Part shown: piece after piece, positions 8,804 through 16,891 of the stretch
Position numbering within the stretch: position 1 is the first letter of the stretch
Layout of the letters: every line of letters begins with the position of its first letter
From: Neoroseomonas eburnea
Lineage (GTDB): Bacteria; Pseudomonadota; Alphaproteobacteria; Acetobacterales; Acetobacteraceae
Direction of reading: 5' to 3'
DNA: 64,000 nucleotides
Assembly (NCBI RefSeq): GCF_018129005.1
Contig: NZ_JAAEDL010000008.1
Location: forward strand, 1-64,000
Notes under the pieces: generated by a model
Databases searched by the model: none
What the model was told of the DNA's origin: nothing
Seen by the model: only the letters and a program-made list of their open reading frames with translations
Made by a program: the position numbers and the translations under genes

Positions 8804-10150
8804 GTGTCGGCGGATGGGCTCGAGCTCTTCGCCGACCTCTACGAATTCCGCATGGCGCACGCCTACCATGCGCTCGGCATGGAGGAGGAGGCGGTGTTCA
8901 GCCTCTTCGTCCGCCGCCTGCCGGCGGGGCGCAACTTCCTGCTCGCCTGCGGCGCCGAGGATTTCTGCGACACGCTGGAAGCGCTGCGCTTCGGCGGGGA
9001 CAGCCTCGCCTATCTGCGCGGCCTGGGCGCGTTCCCCGAGGAGTTCCTCGCCTGGCTCGCGCGCTTGCGCTTCTCCGGCGCGGTGCATGCGGTGCCCGAG
9101 GGCACGCCGGTCTTCGCCGGCGAGCCGCTGATCGAGGTGGTGGCGCCGATCGCCGAGGCGCAACTGCTCGAGACCCTGGCGATGAACATGGTGGGGCTGC
9201 AGACGCTGCTCGCCTCCAAGGCGGCGCGCGTGGTGGCTGCGGCGGCCGGCCGGCCGGTGGTGGAGTTCGGCAGCCGCCGGGCGCAGGGCATCGATGCCGC
9301 GCTGGCTGGCGCGCGGGCCTTCCACCTGGCCGGCGTCGCCGCGACGTCGAATGTGCTGGCCGGCGCGCGCCACGGCATCCCGGTCGCGGGGACCATGGCG
9401 CACAGCTTCGTCCAGGCCTTCGCGCGGGAGGCCGACGCCTTCCGCGCCTTCGCGCACCACTATCCGGAAACCATCCTGCTGGTGGACACCTACGACACGG
9501 CGGCGGGCGTGCGGCGCGTCGTGGAACTGGCGCGTGAACTCGGCGCCGCCTTCCGGGTCCGCGGCATCCGGCTCGATTCCGGCGACCTGGCGGCGCTGGC
9601 CAGGCAGGCGCGCGGCATCCTCGACCATGCGGGGCTGACGCAGGTGCAGATCTTCGCCTCGGGCGGGCTGGACGAGCACCGCATCGCGGCGCTGCTGGCC
9701 GCCGGCGCGCCGATCGATGCCTTCGGCGTCGGCACCGAGATGAGCGTCTCGGGCGACGCGCCGGCGCTCGACATCGCCTACAAGCTGACCGCCTATGCCG
9801 GGCAGGGGCGCATGAAGCTGTCCGAGGGCAAGCGCACGCTGCCCGGCCGCAAGCAGGTGTTCCGCACGGCCACGGGCGACACCGTCGCGCTGGCGGGAGA
9901 AGACCTGCCCGGCGAGCCGCTGCTGCGCCAGGTGATGGCGGGCGGGCGCCGGGCCGCGCCGCGTCCGCCGCTCGCCACGTCACGCCAGAACGCCGCGGAG
10001 CGCATCGCGGCCTTGCCGGCGCCGCTGCGCGCCCTGGCACCGGCGACGCCGCCCTACCCCGTCGCGATCAGCCCGGCGCTGGCGGCGGAGGAAGGCCAGG
10101 TCCGCGCGCGTCTTTCCGCGGCGAACCTGCCGCCGCGTCCGGTCGGTTGA
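8804..10150 (+). CDS. pncB: Nicotinate phosphoribosyltransferase
   Basis: 448 aa. Joins nicotinate to PRPP to give nicotinate mononucleotide in NAD salvage. The N-terminal LFADLYEFRMAHAY matches the family's 'TDLYQLTMA' signature, followed by 'VEFGSRRAQG', 'GTMAHSFVQAF' and 'RLDSGDLAALA', all core substrate-binding segments. GTG 8804 is used because ATG 8851 would remove the conserved N-terminal segment. C-terminal 70 residues are Ala/Pro/Arg-rich. Four bases separate it from the upstream M20 peptidase gene. Confidence 0.9.
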   Translation: MSADGLELFADLYEFRMAHAYHALGMEEEAVFSLFVRRLPAGRNFLLACGAEDFCDTLEALRFGGDSLAYLRGLGAFPEEFLAWLARLRFSGAVHAVPEGTPVFAGEPLIEVVAPIAEAQLLETLAMNMVGLQTLLASKAARVVAAAAGRPVVEFGSRRAQGIDAALAGARAFHLAGVAATSNVLAGARHGIPVAGTMAHSFVQAFAREADAFRAFAHHYPETILLVDTYDTAAGVRRVVELARELGAAFRVRGIRLDSGDLAALARQARGILDHAGLTQVQIFASGGLDEHRIAALLAAGAPIDAFGVGTEMSVSGDAPALDIAYKLTAYAGQGRMKLSEGKRTLPGRKQVFRTATGDTVALAGEDLPGEPLLRQVMAGGRRAAPRPPLATSRQNAAERIAALPAPLRALAPATPPYPVAISPALAAEEGQVRARLSAANLPPRPVG

Positions 10151-10241
10151 CCTTCGTCAAGGCCACGGCCGCCGATCGATTGTGTAGTTGCCCGACCGCC
10201 CCGCCCTGCCGAGGGCGTGGTTGCGGAAGGAAACGCAGATC

Positions 10242-10796
10242 ATGGCCATTCCGGTCCAGACCACCTTCAAGGGCATGGATCCGTCCCCGGCGATGGAGGC
10301 GCGCATCCGCGACAAGGCCGCGCGCCTCGAACGCTTCGCCGACTTCATCCTGCGCTGCCACGTCACCGTCGAGGCGCCGCACCGCCACCACCACCAGGGC
10401 AACCTCTACCGCGCGCGGATCGAGGTGGACGTGCCGCGCGGACGCATCGTCGCCGGCAATGGCGGCACGCAGGACCATGCGCATGAGGACCCCTACGTCG
10501 CGCTGCGCGATGCCTTCGCCGCGGCGACACGCCAGCTCGAGGACCACGTGCGCAAGCTCGGCGGCGCGGTGAAGCACCATGAGCCGGGGCTGGTCCCGGG
10601 CCGCATCGCGCGCTTCGTCGCCGGCGAGGACTACGGCTTCATTACCCTCGAAGGCGGGCAGGAAGTCTATTTCCACCGCAACTCGGTGGTGGGGAACGGC
10701 TTCGCGCAACTGCGCGTCGGCGACCACGTGCGCGTTGCGGTGAGCGAGGGCGAGAAGGGACCTCAGGCAAGCGCCGTCCACCGCGTGGGCGGCTGA
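10242..10796 (+). CDS. Ribosome hibernation factor (HPF/RaiA) fused to a cold-shock domain
   Basis: 184 aa. Residues about 5-110 have the HPF/RaiA sigma-54-modulation fold (start 'IPVQTTFKGMDPSPAMEARI', then a helix that ends in 'AFAAATRQLEDHVRK'). Residues 118-182 form a cold-shock domain: RNP1-like DYGFI (130-134) and RNP2-like VYFHRN (142-147). HPF domains sit in the mRNA channel of idle 30S subunits; a CSD binds single-stranded RNA. The ATG has a strong upstream site (GGAAGG, 10225-10230). The fusion replaces the 100S-dimerising tail of long HPF, so its effect on ribosome dimers is uncertain. A dispersed repeat begins at its stop codon. Confidence 0.9.
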   Translation: MAIPVQTTFKGMDPSPAMEARIRDKAARLERFADFILRCHVTVEAPHRHHHQGNLYRARIEVDVPRGRIVAGNGGTQDHAHEDPYVALRDAFAAATRQLEDHVRKLGGAVKHHEPGLVPGRIARFVAGEDYGFITLEGGQEVYFHRNSVVGNGFAQLRVGDHVRVAVSEGEKGPQASAVHRVGG

Positions 10797-10930
10797 TACT
10801 GTCGGCGCGAGTCACGAACTCGTGCCGAGGCCGCGAATGCGGCCCGCGGGTGGTCCGGCGAAGCCAGGCAAGCCGGAGGTTTGCGCCCGGCGTCCGAGGG
10901 CTCGAACAGCCACATGCCAAGGGTCGCGAA
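10794..10930 (+). repeat. Dispersed intergenic element E1, copy 1
   Basis: Begins TGATAC, sharing the stop codon of the HPF-CSD gene, and runs to 10930. The core 10843-10930 aligns without gaps and with about ten mismatches to the reverse complement of 43622-43709; the central GAGGTTTGCGCCCGGCGTCC is identical. The 5' part (10794-10838) also matches the other copy, which carries roughly 50 bp extra in between. It is not translated in any sensible frame. Confidence 0.85.
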
Positions 10931-10955
10931 CAGCGGCCGTTGGCATGAGCCGTCC

Positions 10956-11062
10956 GGAGCAGATCCCGATCAGGTGGAACCACCTGACCGGGGGAAGATG
11001 CCCGTGAAGGCGAAGGGCCGGGGCGGTTGCCGTGATCCGATGCGAACGGAAGCTGCTCCAGG
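10956..11062. repeat. Dispersed intergenic element E2, copy 1
   Basis: 107 bp, aligned end to end with 43382-43488 in the same orientation, with roughly 70-75% identity. It contains the inverted repeat CAGGTGG-AA-CCACCTG inside a longer CCGATC.../...GACCGG stem, then a second, decayed stem (GGGGCGGTTGCC / GGAAGCTGCTCC). It ends at the stop codon of the asparaginase gene. Several stem positions differ between copies in a paired way, suggesting the hairpin is maintained. Confidence 0.8.
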
Positions 11063-12064
11063 TCAGGCCGGCAGCGTCACCCTGATGCTGCCGACCGGCT
11101 TGCCGTTGCTGTCGCGGATCTCGCCCTCGACGGATTCGGCCAGCGCATCGGCGGCATCGGTGAGGCCGAGCCGCCCGAGCAGCGCGGCGAAGACGCCCAT
11201 CTTCGCGCGCGCCGCGCCGTCGGCGAGCTTCACGGCGATGCCGAGGCCCTGCGCCGGCACGAAGCCGACGACATAGCCCTCCGCGCCGCCCTTCAGCAGC
11301 ACCTGGCCCTGGGTTGCGCGCACGATCTTCCCCGTTGCGGAATCGCGGCCGGAGAGATGGTCCGGGTAGGTGCGGATGGCCGATTGCAGGCGGCGGATGG
11401 CGGTGCGGCGGGATTCCGTCGCGACCTTCGCCGCGGCCCAGCGCGCGGCCGCCTTGGCCATGGTCTGCATCGGCAATGCGATCGCCGGCAGGCCGCAGCC
11501 GTCGATGCCGCGCGGCAGCTTCGCCGCATCCTCGCCGATCAGCTCCGAGAAGGCCTCCAGATACAGGCGCTGCGCCGGATGCGCCGGGTCGTCGTAGCCG
11601 GCGACCGACGCGCCGATGTGCTTCGACAGCGTCAGGAAGCCGCAATGCTTGCCGGAGCAATTGTGATAGACGCGCGACCTGTCGCCGCCCGACCGCCAGA
11701 CCTGCGCCTGGTCCGCCTGGCTTCGCGGCATGTCCGGCCCGCAGACCAGCGCCGATTCCGTCAGGCCCAGGCGATCCAGCCAGCCGCGCACCAGCGCGAC
11801 CTGGAAATCCTCCGCGCCATGGGAGGCGCAGGCGAGCGCCAGGTGTTCCTCGGTCAGCCCGGCCGCGTCGGCGGCGCCGGTTTCCACCAGCGCGATCGCC
11901 TGGAAGGGCTTGAGCGAGGAGCGCGGGAAGGTGACGAAGGCCGGGTCGCCCCAGGCCTGCAGCACGCGGCCCTCGGCGTCCGCGACCACGGCGATGCCGT
12001 GGTGCAGGCTTTCCAGGATGCCGCCGCGGCGGATCTCCGCCATCGGCACGAAGGGAAGGGTCAT
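11063..12064 (-). CDS. L-asparaginase II (Rhizobium etli AnsA type, serine-lysine)
   Basis: 333 aa. Hydrolyses L-asparagine to aspartate and ammonia in the cytosol. It belongs to the third asparaginase class, unrelated to E. coli AnsA/AnsB. Expected residues are visible: Ser49-x-x-Lys52 in PRSSLKPFQ, Ser81 in ASHGAED, and the zinc trio Cys136/Lys139 (NCSGKHCG) and Cys190 (DGCGLP), matching Cys135/Lys138/Cys189 of the R. etli enzyme. The start ATG overlaps the stop of the upstream glycosyltransferase gene (ATGA), so the two are probably translated together. Confidence 0.9.
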   Translation of the reverse strand: MTLPFVPMAEIRRGGILESLHHGIAVVADAEGRVLQAWGDPAFVTFPRSSLKPFQAIALVETGAADAAGLTEEHLALACASHGAEDFQVALVRGWLDRLGLTESALVCGPDMPRSQADQAQVWRSGGDRSRVYHNCSGKHCGFLTLSKHIGASVAGYDDPAHPAQRLYLEAFSELIGEDAAKLPRGIDGCGLPAIALPMQTMAKAAARWAAAKVATESRRTAIRRLQSAIRTYPDHLSGRDSATGKIVRATQGQVLLKGGAEGYVVGFVPAQGLGIAVKLADGAARAKMGVFAALLGRLGLTDAADALAESVEGEIRDSNGKPVGSIRVTLPA

Positions 12065-13326
12065 GGCTCGTCCTCGGGGGCGGGAATGGCGGCGGTGCCG
12101 GGCTTGCCCGCGAGCACCGCGTCGAACAGCGCGACCTGCTTCGGCAGGCAGATGGCATGCAGGTCGAAGCGTTCCAGCATGGTGCGCCGCGCCGCCCTGC
12201 GCAGCGGCACGTAGCGGTCGGGATTGGCGAGCGCCTCCACCACCGCGTCCGCCAGGCGGGCATGGTCGTGGAAGGGCAGCAGGATGCCGTTCTCCCCGTG
12301 GCGCATCACCTCGGCGAGCGGCGCGGTGTCGGAGCCGATGACCAGCGCCTCGCAGCCCATCGCCTCGACCAGCGACCAGGAAAGCACGAAGGGATAGGTG
12401 TAGTAGACATGGGCGGAGGAGATGCGGAACAGCGCCACCAGCCCCTCATGCGGGATGCGGCCGGTGAAGTGCACGCGCGACATGTCGAGCTTCGCGCCGA
12501 CCTCCTCCATCATCACCGTCTTCCAGGACCGGCCGTCGGCGGGCATGCGGCCATAGCCGCGCTCCTCCCCGCCGACGATCACGGCGTGCGCCGCGGGACG
12601 GCGCGCGAGCATCTCCGGCAGGGCGCGCATGAAGATGTCGAAGCCGCGATAGGGTTCGAGGTTGCGGGAGACGAAGGTGATGATCTCCTCGCCTTTCGTC
12701 ACAGTGTGGCCGTCCGGCAGCTTCACCGTGGCAGCACCCTTCGGCGTCGCGAAGTTCGCGTCGACCCCTTCATGCACGACGGAGGTCTTCTCCCGCACGA
12801 AGGCCGGGTAGCGGCTGCGCTGCCAGAGTGTCGGCGAGACGCTCCAGTCCGTCGCCTCGAGCGATTGGAGCTGCGTCATGTTCAGCGTGCGGACTCGGGC
12901 CATCTCGTCCAGAGTCACCTCCTGCGCCGGGTCGAAGCCGACATCGCCGCCGGAGGCGCGGTAGTAGAATTCACAGTAATGGAGGATGCGCGCATCGGGA
13001 AAGACGTCGCGCAGGTAGAGGCCTTCGCCCCAGCCCGGATGGCAGCAGATGATGTCGGGCACGAATCCCTTCTGCTTCAGCCCCATCAGCGCGCGCGCGA
13101 CGGCCTGGCCGCGGCGGACCGAGGCCTCGACCGGACGGAGGTAGCGGTGCGTCTTCTCCCCCGCGCCTTCGGGCGCGGGGTAGCGCAGATGCGTCGGCCC
13201 TGGCGGGGAGGTATTGGCGCGTTCGCCGAGCCCGATGACGCGCGCGCCCTTGCGCTGCGAGATGATGGGCGCGAGGTGCCGGTACTGGCCCGGGAAATTC
13301 TGGTGGATGAACAGCGCCTGCACCAC
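12061..13326 (-). CDS. GT4-type glycosyltransferase
   Basis: 421 aa with a two-domain GT-B layout. The N-terminus 'ALFIHQNFPGQYRHLAP' is typical of a GT4 subgroup often found with exopolysaccharide or S-layer glycan genes. The C-terminal domain has the glycan-donor site 'RNLEPYRGFDIFMRALP', 'VIVGGEERGYG' and the late acidic 'SLVEAMGCEALVIGSDTAPL', the E-x7-E-like donor motif. GTG start at 13324-13326 (a second GTG follows directly) with GGGGGAG about 9 bp upstream. The acceptor is unknown and no polysaccharide cluster is present. It overlaps the asparaginase gene by 4 bases. Confidence 0.85.
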   Translation of the reverse strand: MVQALFIHQNFPGQYRHLAPIISQRKGARVIGLGERANTSPPGPTHLRYPAPEGAGEKTHRYLRPVEASVRRGQAVARALMGLKQKGFVPDIICCHPGWGEGLYLRDVFPDARILHYCEFYYRASGGDVGFDPAQEVTLDEMARVRTLNMTQLQSLEATDWSVSPTLWQRSRYPAFVREKTSVVHEGVDANFATPKGAATVKLPDGHTVTKGEEIITFVSRNLEPYRGFDIFMRALPEMLARRPAAHAVIVGGEERGYGRMPADGRSWKTVMMEEVGAKLDMSRVHFTGRIPHEGLVALFRISSAHVYYTYPFVLSWSLVEAMGCEALVIGSDTAPLAEVMRHGENGILLPFHDHARLADAVVEALANPDRYVPLRRAARRTMLERFDLHAICLPKQVALFDAVLAGKPGTAAIPAPEDEP

Positions 13327-13454
13327 GAAAGCCCACTCCCCCTGTCGCGCGCCGCGCCCTTGATGCCGGCATTCGCGCGTCGCGGCAACGGGGCGTCTGG
13401 CGGCGCCGGGCCGCCGACGGCAGGATGGGCGGCAGCAAGGGACGGGATGTGACG

Positions 13455-14189
13455 ATGGGGTTCGACTTCACAGGGCGGCGTGTGCTGGTGGCCGGCGGCA
13501 GCCGCGGCATCGGGCGGGCGATCGCGCTCGGCTTCGCGACGGCGGGGGCGCGGGTTTCCGTCTGCGCGCGCGGCGCCGCGGACCTGGCGGCGCTGGTCGC
13601 CGAAGGTGTTGCGCATGTGAAGCCGACGGACCTCGCCGATGCGGCGCAGGTCGCCGCCTGGGTGGAGGAGGCGGCCGCCGTGCTGGGCGGGATCGACGTG
13701 CTGGTGAACAACGCCTCCGGCTTCGGCGCGCCGGATACGGAGGAAGCGTGGAAGCGCGGCCTCGACGTGGATGTGATGGCGACGGTGCGGGCCTCCCGCG
13801 CCGCAGTGCCGCATCTGCGCATGTCGAAGGGGTGCATCGTCAACACCACCTCGATCTCGGGGCTCGCGCCTTCGGTGCGCTCGCCGGCCTATGCGGCGGT
13901 GAAGGCGCTGGTGATCAACTACACCGCCTCCCAGGCCGCGATGCTCGCCAGGGATGGCATCCGGGCGAACGCCATCGCGCCGGGGTCGATCGAATTCCCC
14001 GGCGGCAGCTGGGAGAAGCGGCGGACGGATGACCCCGCGCTCTACGACCGCATCCTGGCGAGCATTCCCTTCGGCCGGCTCGGCACGCCGGAGGAGGTGG
14101 CGGATGTGGCGCTGTTCCTCGCCTCCCCGCTCGCGCGCTGGGTGACGGGGCAGACCATCGTGGTGGATGGCGGGCAGATGCTGAGCTGA
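13455..14189 (+). CDS. SDR family NAD(P)-dependent oxidoreductase
   Basis: 244 aa classical short-chain dehydrogenase/reductase. Rossmann glycine motif GGSRGIG (14-20), NNASG (85-89), catalytic Ser133 in NTTSISG, and Tyr146-x3-Lys150 in YAAVK are all present, as is the C-terminal 'VTGQTIVVDGGQMLS'. The basic residue after the first glycine (SRG) and ARG at 38-40 favour NADP(H). Substrate unknown. ATG 13455 is chosen over an in-frame ATG at 13425 because it sits right before the conserved first strand. It is divergent from the glycosyltransferase gene by 128 bp. Confidence 0.85.
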   Translation: MGFDFTGRRVLVAGGSRGIGRAIALGFATAGARVSVCARGAADLAALVAEGVAHVKPTDLADAAQVAAWVEEAAAVLGGIDVLVNNASGFGAPDTEEAWKRGLDVDVMATVRASRAAVPHLRMSKGCIVNTTSISGLAPSVRSPAYAAVKALVINYTASQAAMLARDGIRANAIAPGSIEFPGGSWEKRRTDDPALYDRILASIPFGRLGTPEEVADVALFLASPLARWVTGQTIVVDGGQMLS

Positions 14190-14289
14190 AGGCCGCTGTA
14201 GCCGGAGCGTGCAGGCGCACCGTGATGCATGTCGGCGGTTGCATCGCGCTCGATGCGGATGGTGGGGGTGCGGCTGTCGCGAGTCGGCA

Positions 14290-14715
14290 TCATTCGTCCC
14301 CCGGCTTGCCGCCGCGCAGGCGCTTGGTGGCGCCGCGGCGGGTTTTCTCGTCGACGCGCCGGGCCTTGGCGGCGCGGGAGGGCTTGGTCGGCCGGCGCGG
14401 CGGCGGTGGCGGCGTCGCGGCCTCCCGCAACAGGTCCAGCAGGCGTTGCAGCGCGTCCTCCCGGTTGCGTTCGCGCGTGCGGTGGCGCTGGGCGGTGATG
14501 ACCAGCACGCCGTCTTTGGTCATGCGCCGCCCGGCAAGGGTCACGAGCCGCGCCTTCACTGCCTCCGGCAGGTTGGGCGAGGCCATCGCGGCGAAACGCA
14601 ACTGCACCGCCGTCTCCAGCTTGTTGACGTTTTGCCCGCCGGGGCCGGAGGCGCGCAGGAAATCCTCGGTCAGCTCGTCCTCGCCGATGCTGATGCGGCC
14701 GGTCACGCGGATCAT
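14290..14715 (-). CDS. arfB: Alternative ribosome-rescue factor ArfB (codon-independent peptidyl-tRNA hydrolase)
   Basis: 141 aa. Carries GGQ at 26-28 in ASGPGGQNVNK, as in release factors, but has no codon-recognition domain, and ends in a basic disordered tail (KPSRAAKARR...TRRGATKRLRGG) that in ArfB enters the empty mRNA channel. It frees stalled ribosomes lacking a stop codon. Its start overlaps the end of eutC by 4 bases (ATGA), which is unusual because the two functions are unrelated. Length is typical (about 140 aa in E. coli). Confidence 0.92.
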   Translation of the reverse strand: MIRVTGRISIGEDELTEDFLRASGPGGQNVNKLETAVQLRFAAMASPNLPEAVKARLVTLAGRRMTKDGVLVITAQRHRTRERNREDALQRLLDLLREAATPPPPPRRPTKPSRAAKARRVDEKTRRGATKRLRGGKPGDE

Positions 14716-15440
14716 GGCGCGGGCAAGGCCGTGGCGGGCATCTCGTCCTTCAGCGCGACGCCGGTGCCGCCGAGGCCCCGCGCCGCGCACAGCAGCCAGG
14801 CGGCCTTGGCGGCGGCCTCGTCATAGCTCAGCCCGCCGGGGCGGATATTGCTGATGCAGTTGCGCTCGGCATCCGTGCGCCCGCGGCGCGGCGCCCAGGT
14901 GAGATAGAGGCCGAGGCTGTCGGTGGCCGACAGGCCCGGACGCTCGCCGATCAGCACCACGACGGCGGCGGCGCCGATCCGTTCGCCGATCTCGTCGCCG
15001 AGGGCGACACGGCCCTGCTCGGCGATGACGATCGGGCCCGGCGGCAGGGGCAGGGCGGGCACCAGGCGTTCCAGCACGCCTGGCGCATGGCGCTGCACGC
15101 CCATGGCGCAGAGCCCGTCCGCCACGACGAAGGCGATGCTGCCGGGCGCGCGCGGGATGGCGGCGGCATTGTCGAGGCGGCGCCCGAGATCCGGCCGCAG
15201 CAGGTAGCTCCGCCGGTCGGGCACCGCGCTGCGCACCCGCACCACCGGCAGGCCGAGCGGCGCCAGCGCCTGCTCCAGCGCGGGCACGTCGAGCGCCGAC
15301 CACACCGCGTCGCGGGCGCGCGCATGCGCTTCCTGGAAGTCGAGATGCGCCGACGTGGGCTGCGCGGTGCCGGCGCGGCCGAGGCCGACGCGGGCATCGG
15401 TGAAGCGACGCAGGTCGCGCCAGAGAGCGGGCCCCGTCAT
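14712..15440 (-). CDS. eutC: Ethanolamine ammonia-lyase light chain
   Basis: 242 aa small subunit of adenosylcobalamin-dependent ethanolamine ammonia-lyase (ethanolamine to acetaldehyde plus ammonia). Recognised by 'LRRFTDARVGLGRAGTAQPTSAHLDFQEAHARARDAV', split here as LRRFTDARVGLGRAG and HLDFQEAHARARDAV, and by 'ERPGLSATDSLG' and 'RNCISNIRPGGL'. These contribute to the cobalamin-binding interface with EutB. Its start overlaps the eutB stop by 4 bases. Neither a reactivase gene (eutA) nor microcompartment shell genes are in the window. Confidence 0.95.
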   Translation of the reverse strand: MTGPALWRDLRRFTDARVGLGRAGTAQPTSAHLDFQEAHARARDAVWSALDVPALEQALAPLGLPVVRVRSAVPDRRSYLLRPDLGRRLDNAAAIPRAPGSIAFVVADGLCAMGVQRHAPGVLERLVPALPLPPGPIVIAEQGRVALGDEIGERIGAAAVVVLIGERPGLSATDSLGLYLTWAPRRGRTDAERNCISNIRPGGLSYDEAAAKAAWLLCAARGLGGTGVALKDEMPATALPAP

Positions 15441-16801
15441 TCCAGCCCGATCAGCGCGGGGGAAAGGCGCGGCGGGATGCGCTCGGCGTCGGCACCGATG
15501 CCCATGCGCGCGAGCCAGTCCTCGAATTCCGGCGCCGCGCGCTTGCCCAGCATCGCGCGCGCCGTCAGCCCGTCATGGAAGGAGGTCGACTGGTAGGCGA
15601 GCATCACGTCATCCGCCCCCGGCACGCCCATCACATAGGTGACGCCGGCCACCGCGAGGCAGGTGAGCAGCGTGTCCATGTCGTCCTGATCGGCCTCGGC
15701 ATGGTTGGTGTAGCAGACATCGACACCCATCGGCAGGCCGAGCAGCTTGCCGCAGAAATGGTCCTCCAGCCCCGCGCGCAGGATCTGCTTGCCGTCGAAC
15801 AGGTACTCCGGCCCGATGAAGCCGACGACGGTGTTGACCAGCAGCGGCGCGAATTCGCGCGCCACCGCGTAGGCGCGCGCTTCCAGCGTCTGCTGGTCCA
15901 CGCCGTGATGCGCCTCGGCGGAGAGCGCGCTGCCCTGGCCGGTCTCGAAATACATCACGTTGTCGCCGAGCGTACCGCGCTTCAGGGCGAGCGCCTGCTC
16001 GCGCGCCTCCCGCAGCAGGGCAAGCGACACGCCGAAGGCGGCGTTCGCCGCCTGCGTCCCGCCGATCGACTGGAACACCAGGTCCACCGGCGCGCCGCGT
16101 TCCATCGCCAGCATCGTCGTCGTGACGTGCGACAGCACGCAGGTCTGCGTCGGGATGGCGAAGCGGTCCCGCACCGTGTCGAGCATATCGAGCACGCGCA
16201 TCACCGATTCGACATTGTCGGTGGCGGGATTGATGCCGATCACCGCATCCCCCGCGCCGAGCAGAAGCCCATCCAGCACGCCGGCGGCGATGCCGCGCGG
16301 GTCGTCGGTCGGGTGGTTCGGCTGCAGGCGGATGGACAAGGTCCCGGGCAGGCCGATGGTGTTGCGGAAGCGCGTGACGACGCGGCACTTCGCCGCGACC
16401 TGGATCAGGTCGGCGACGCGCATGATCTTGGACACCGCCGCCGCCATCTCCGGTGTCAGGCCCGCTGCCAGCGCGGTGACCGCCGCCGGCTCGGCCGCCA
16501 GCAGCCAGTCGCGGAAGCCGCCCACCGTCAGGTGGCGCACGGGGGCGAAGGCGGCGGCATCGTGGCGGTCGATGATCAGCCGCGTGACCTCGTCCGCCTC
16601 AGGGGGAATCACGGTCTCGGAGAGGAAGCGCGCAAGCGGCACATCGGCCAGCGCCCGCTGCGCGGCGATGCGCTCGGCGGCACTGCCCGCCGCCACCCCG
16701 GCCAGCGCATCGCCCGAGCGCAGCGGCGTGGCGCGCGCCAGCAGCGTCTTCAGGTCGTCGAAGACGAAGCGCGTGCCGCCGATGGTCTGCGTGAAGGGCA
16801 T
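15437..16801 (-). CDS. eutB: Ethanolamine ammonia-lyase heavy chain
   Basis: 454 aa catalytic TIM-barrel subunit; length is standard. It houses the active site where the adenosyl radical acts on ethanolamine. Recognised by the N-terminal 'DLKTLLARATPLRSGD', the barrel segments 'RFRNTIGLPGTLSIRLQPNHPTDDPR' (quoted in part: NTIGLPGTLSIRLQPNHP), 'GINPATDNVESV', and 'PMGVDVCYTNHAEADQDD'. Operon order is eutB-eutC-arfB. It is divergent, with a 90-bp gap, from the TPP-enzyme operon. Acetaldehyde formed would be oxidised by enzymes outside the window. Confidence 0.95.
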   Translation of the reverse strand: MPFTQTIGGTRFVFDDLKTLLARATPLRSGDALAGVAAGSAAERIAAQRALADVPLARFLSETVIPPEADEVTRLIIDRHDAAAFAPVRHLTVGGFRDWLLAAEPAAVTALAAGLTPEMAAAVSKIMRVADLIQVAAKCRVVTRFRNTIGLPGTLSIRLQPNHPTDDPRGIAAGVLDGLLLGAGDAVIGINPATDNVESVMRVLDMLDTVRDRFAIPTQTCVLSHVTTTMLAMERGAPVDLVFQSIGGTQAANAAFGVSLALLREAREQALALKRGTLGDNVMYFETGQGSALSAEAHHGVDQQTLEARAYAVAREFAPLLVNTVVGFIGPEYLFDGKQILRAGLEDHFCGKLLGLPMGVDVCYTNHAEADQDDMDTLLTCLAVAGVTYVMGVPGADDVMLAYQSTSFHDGLTARAMLGKRAAPEFEDWLARMGIGADAERIPPRLSPALIGLE

Positions 16802-16891
16802 GGTAGCCCCATGATGCCGCGACAGGTGCCGCTCTTGCCAGCCTGCCGCCCCGCCCTAGGATGCTCGCGAGCCCGATTTTCGAGGAAACGA

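Noticed and set aside
15575-16891. Plus-strand frame upstream of the TPP alpha subunit
   Set aside because: Antisense of eutB; His/Arg/Asp-rich composition is a shadow. The alpha subunit has its own start at 16892.
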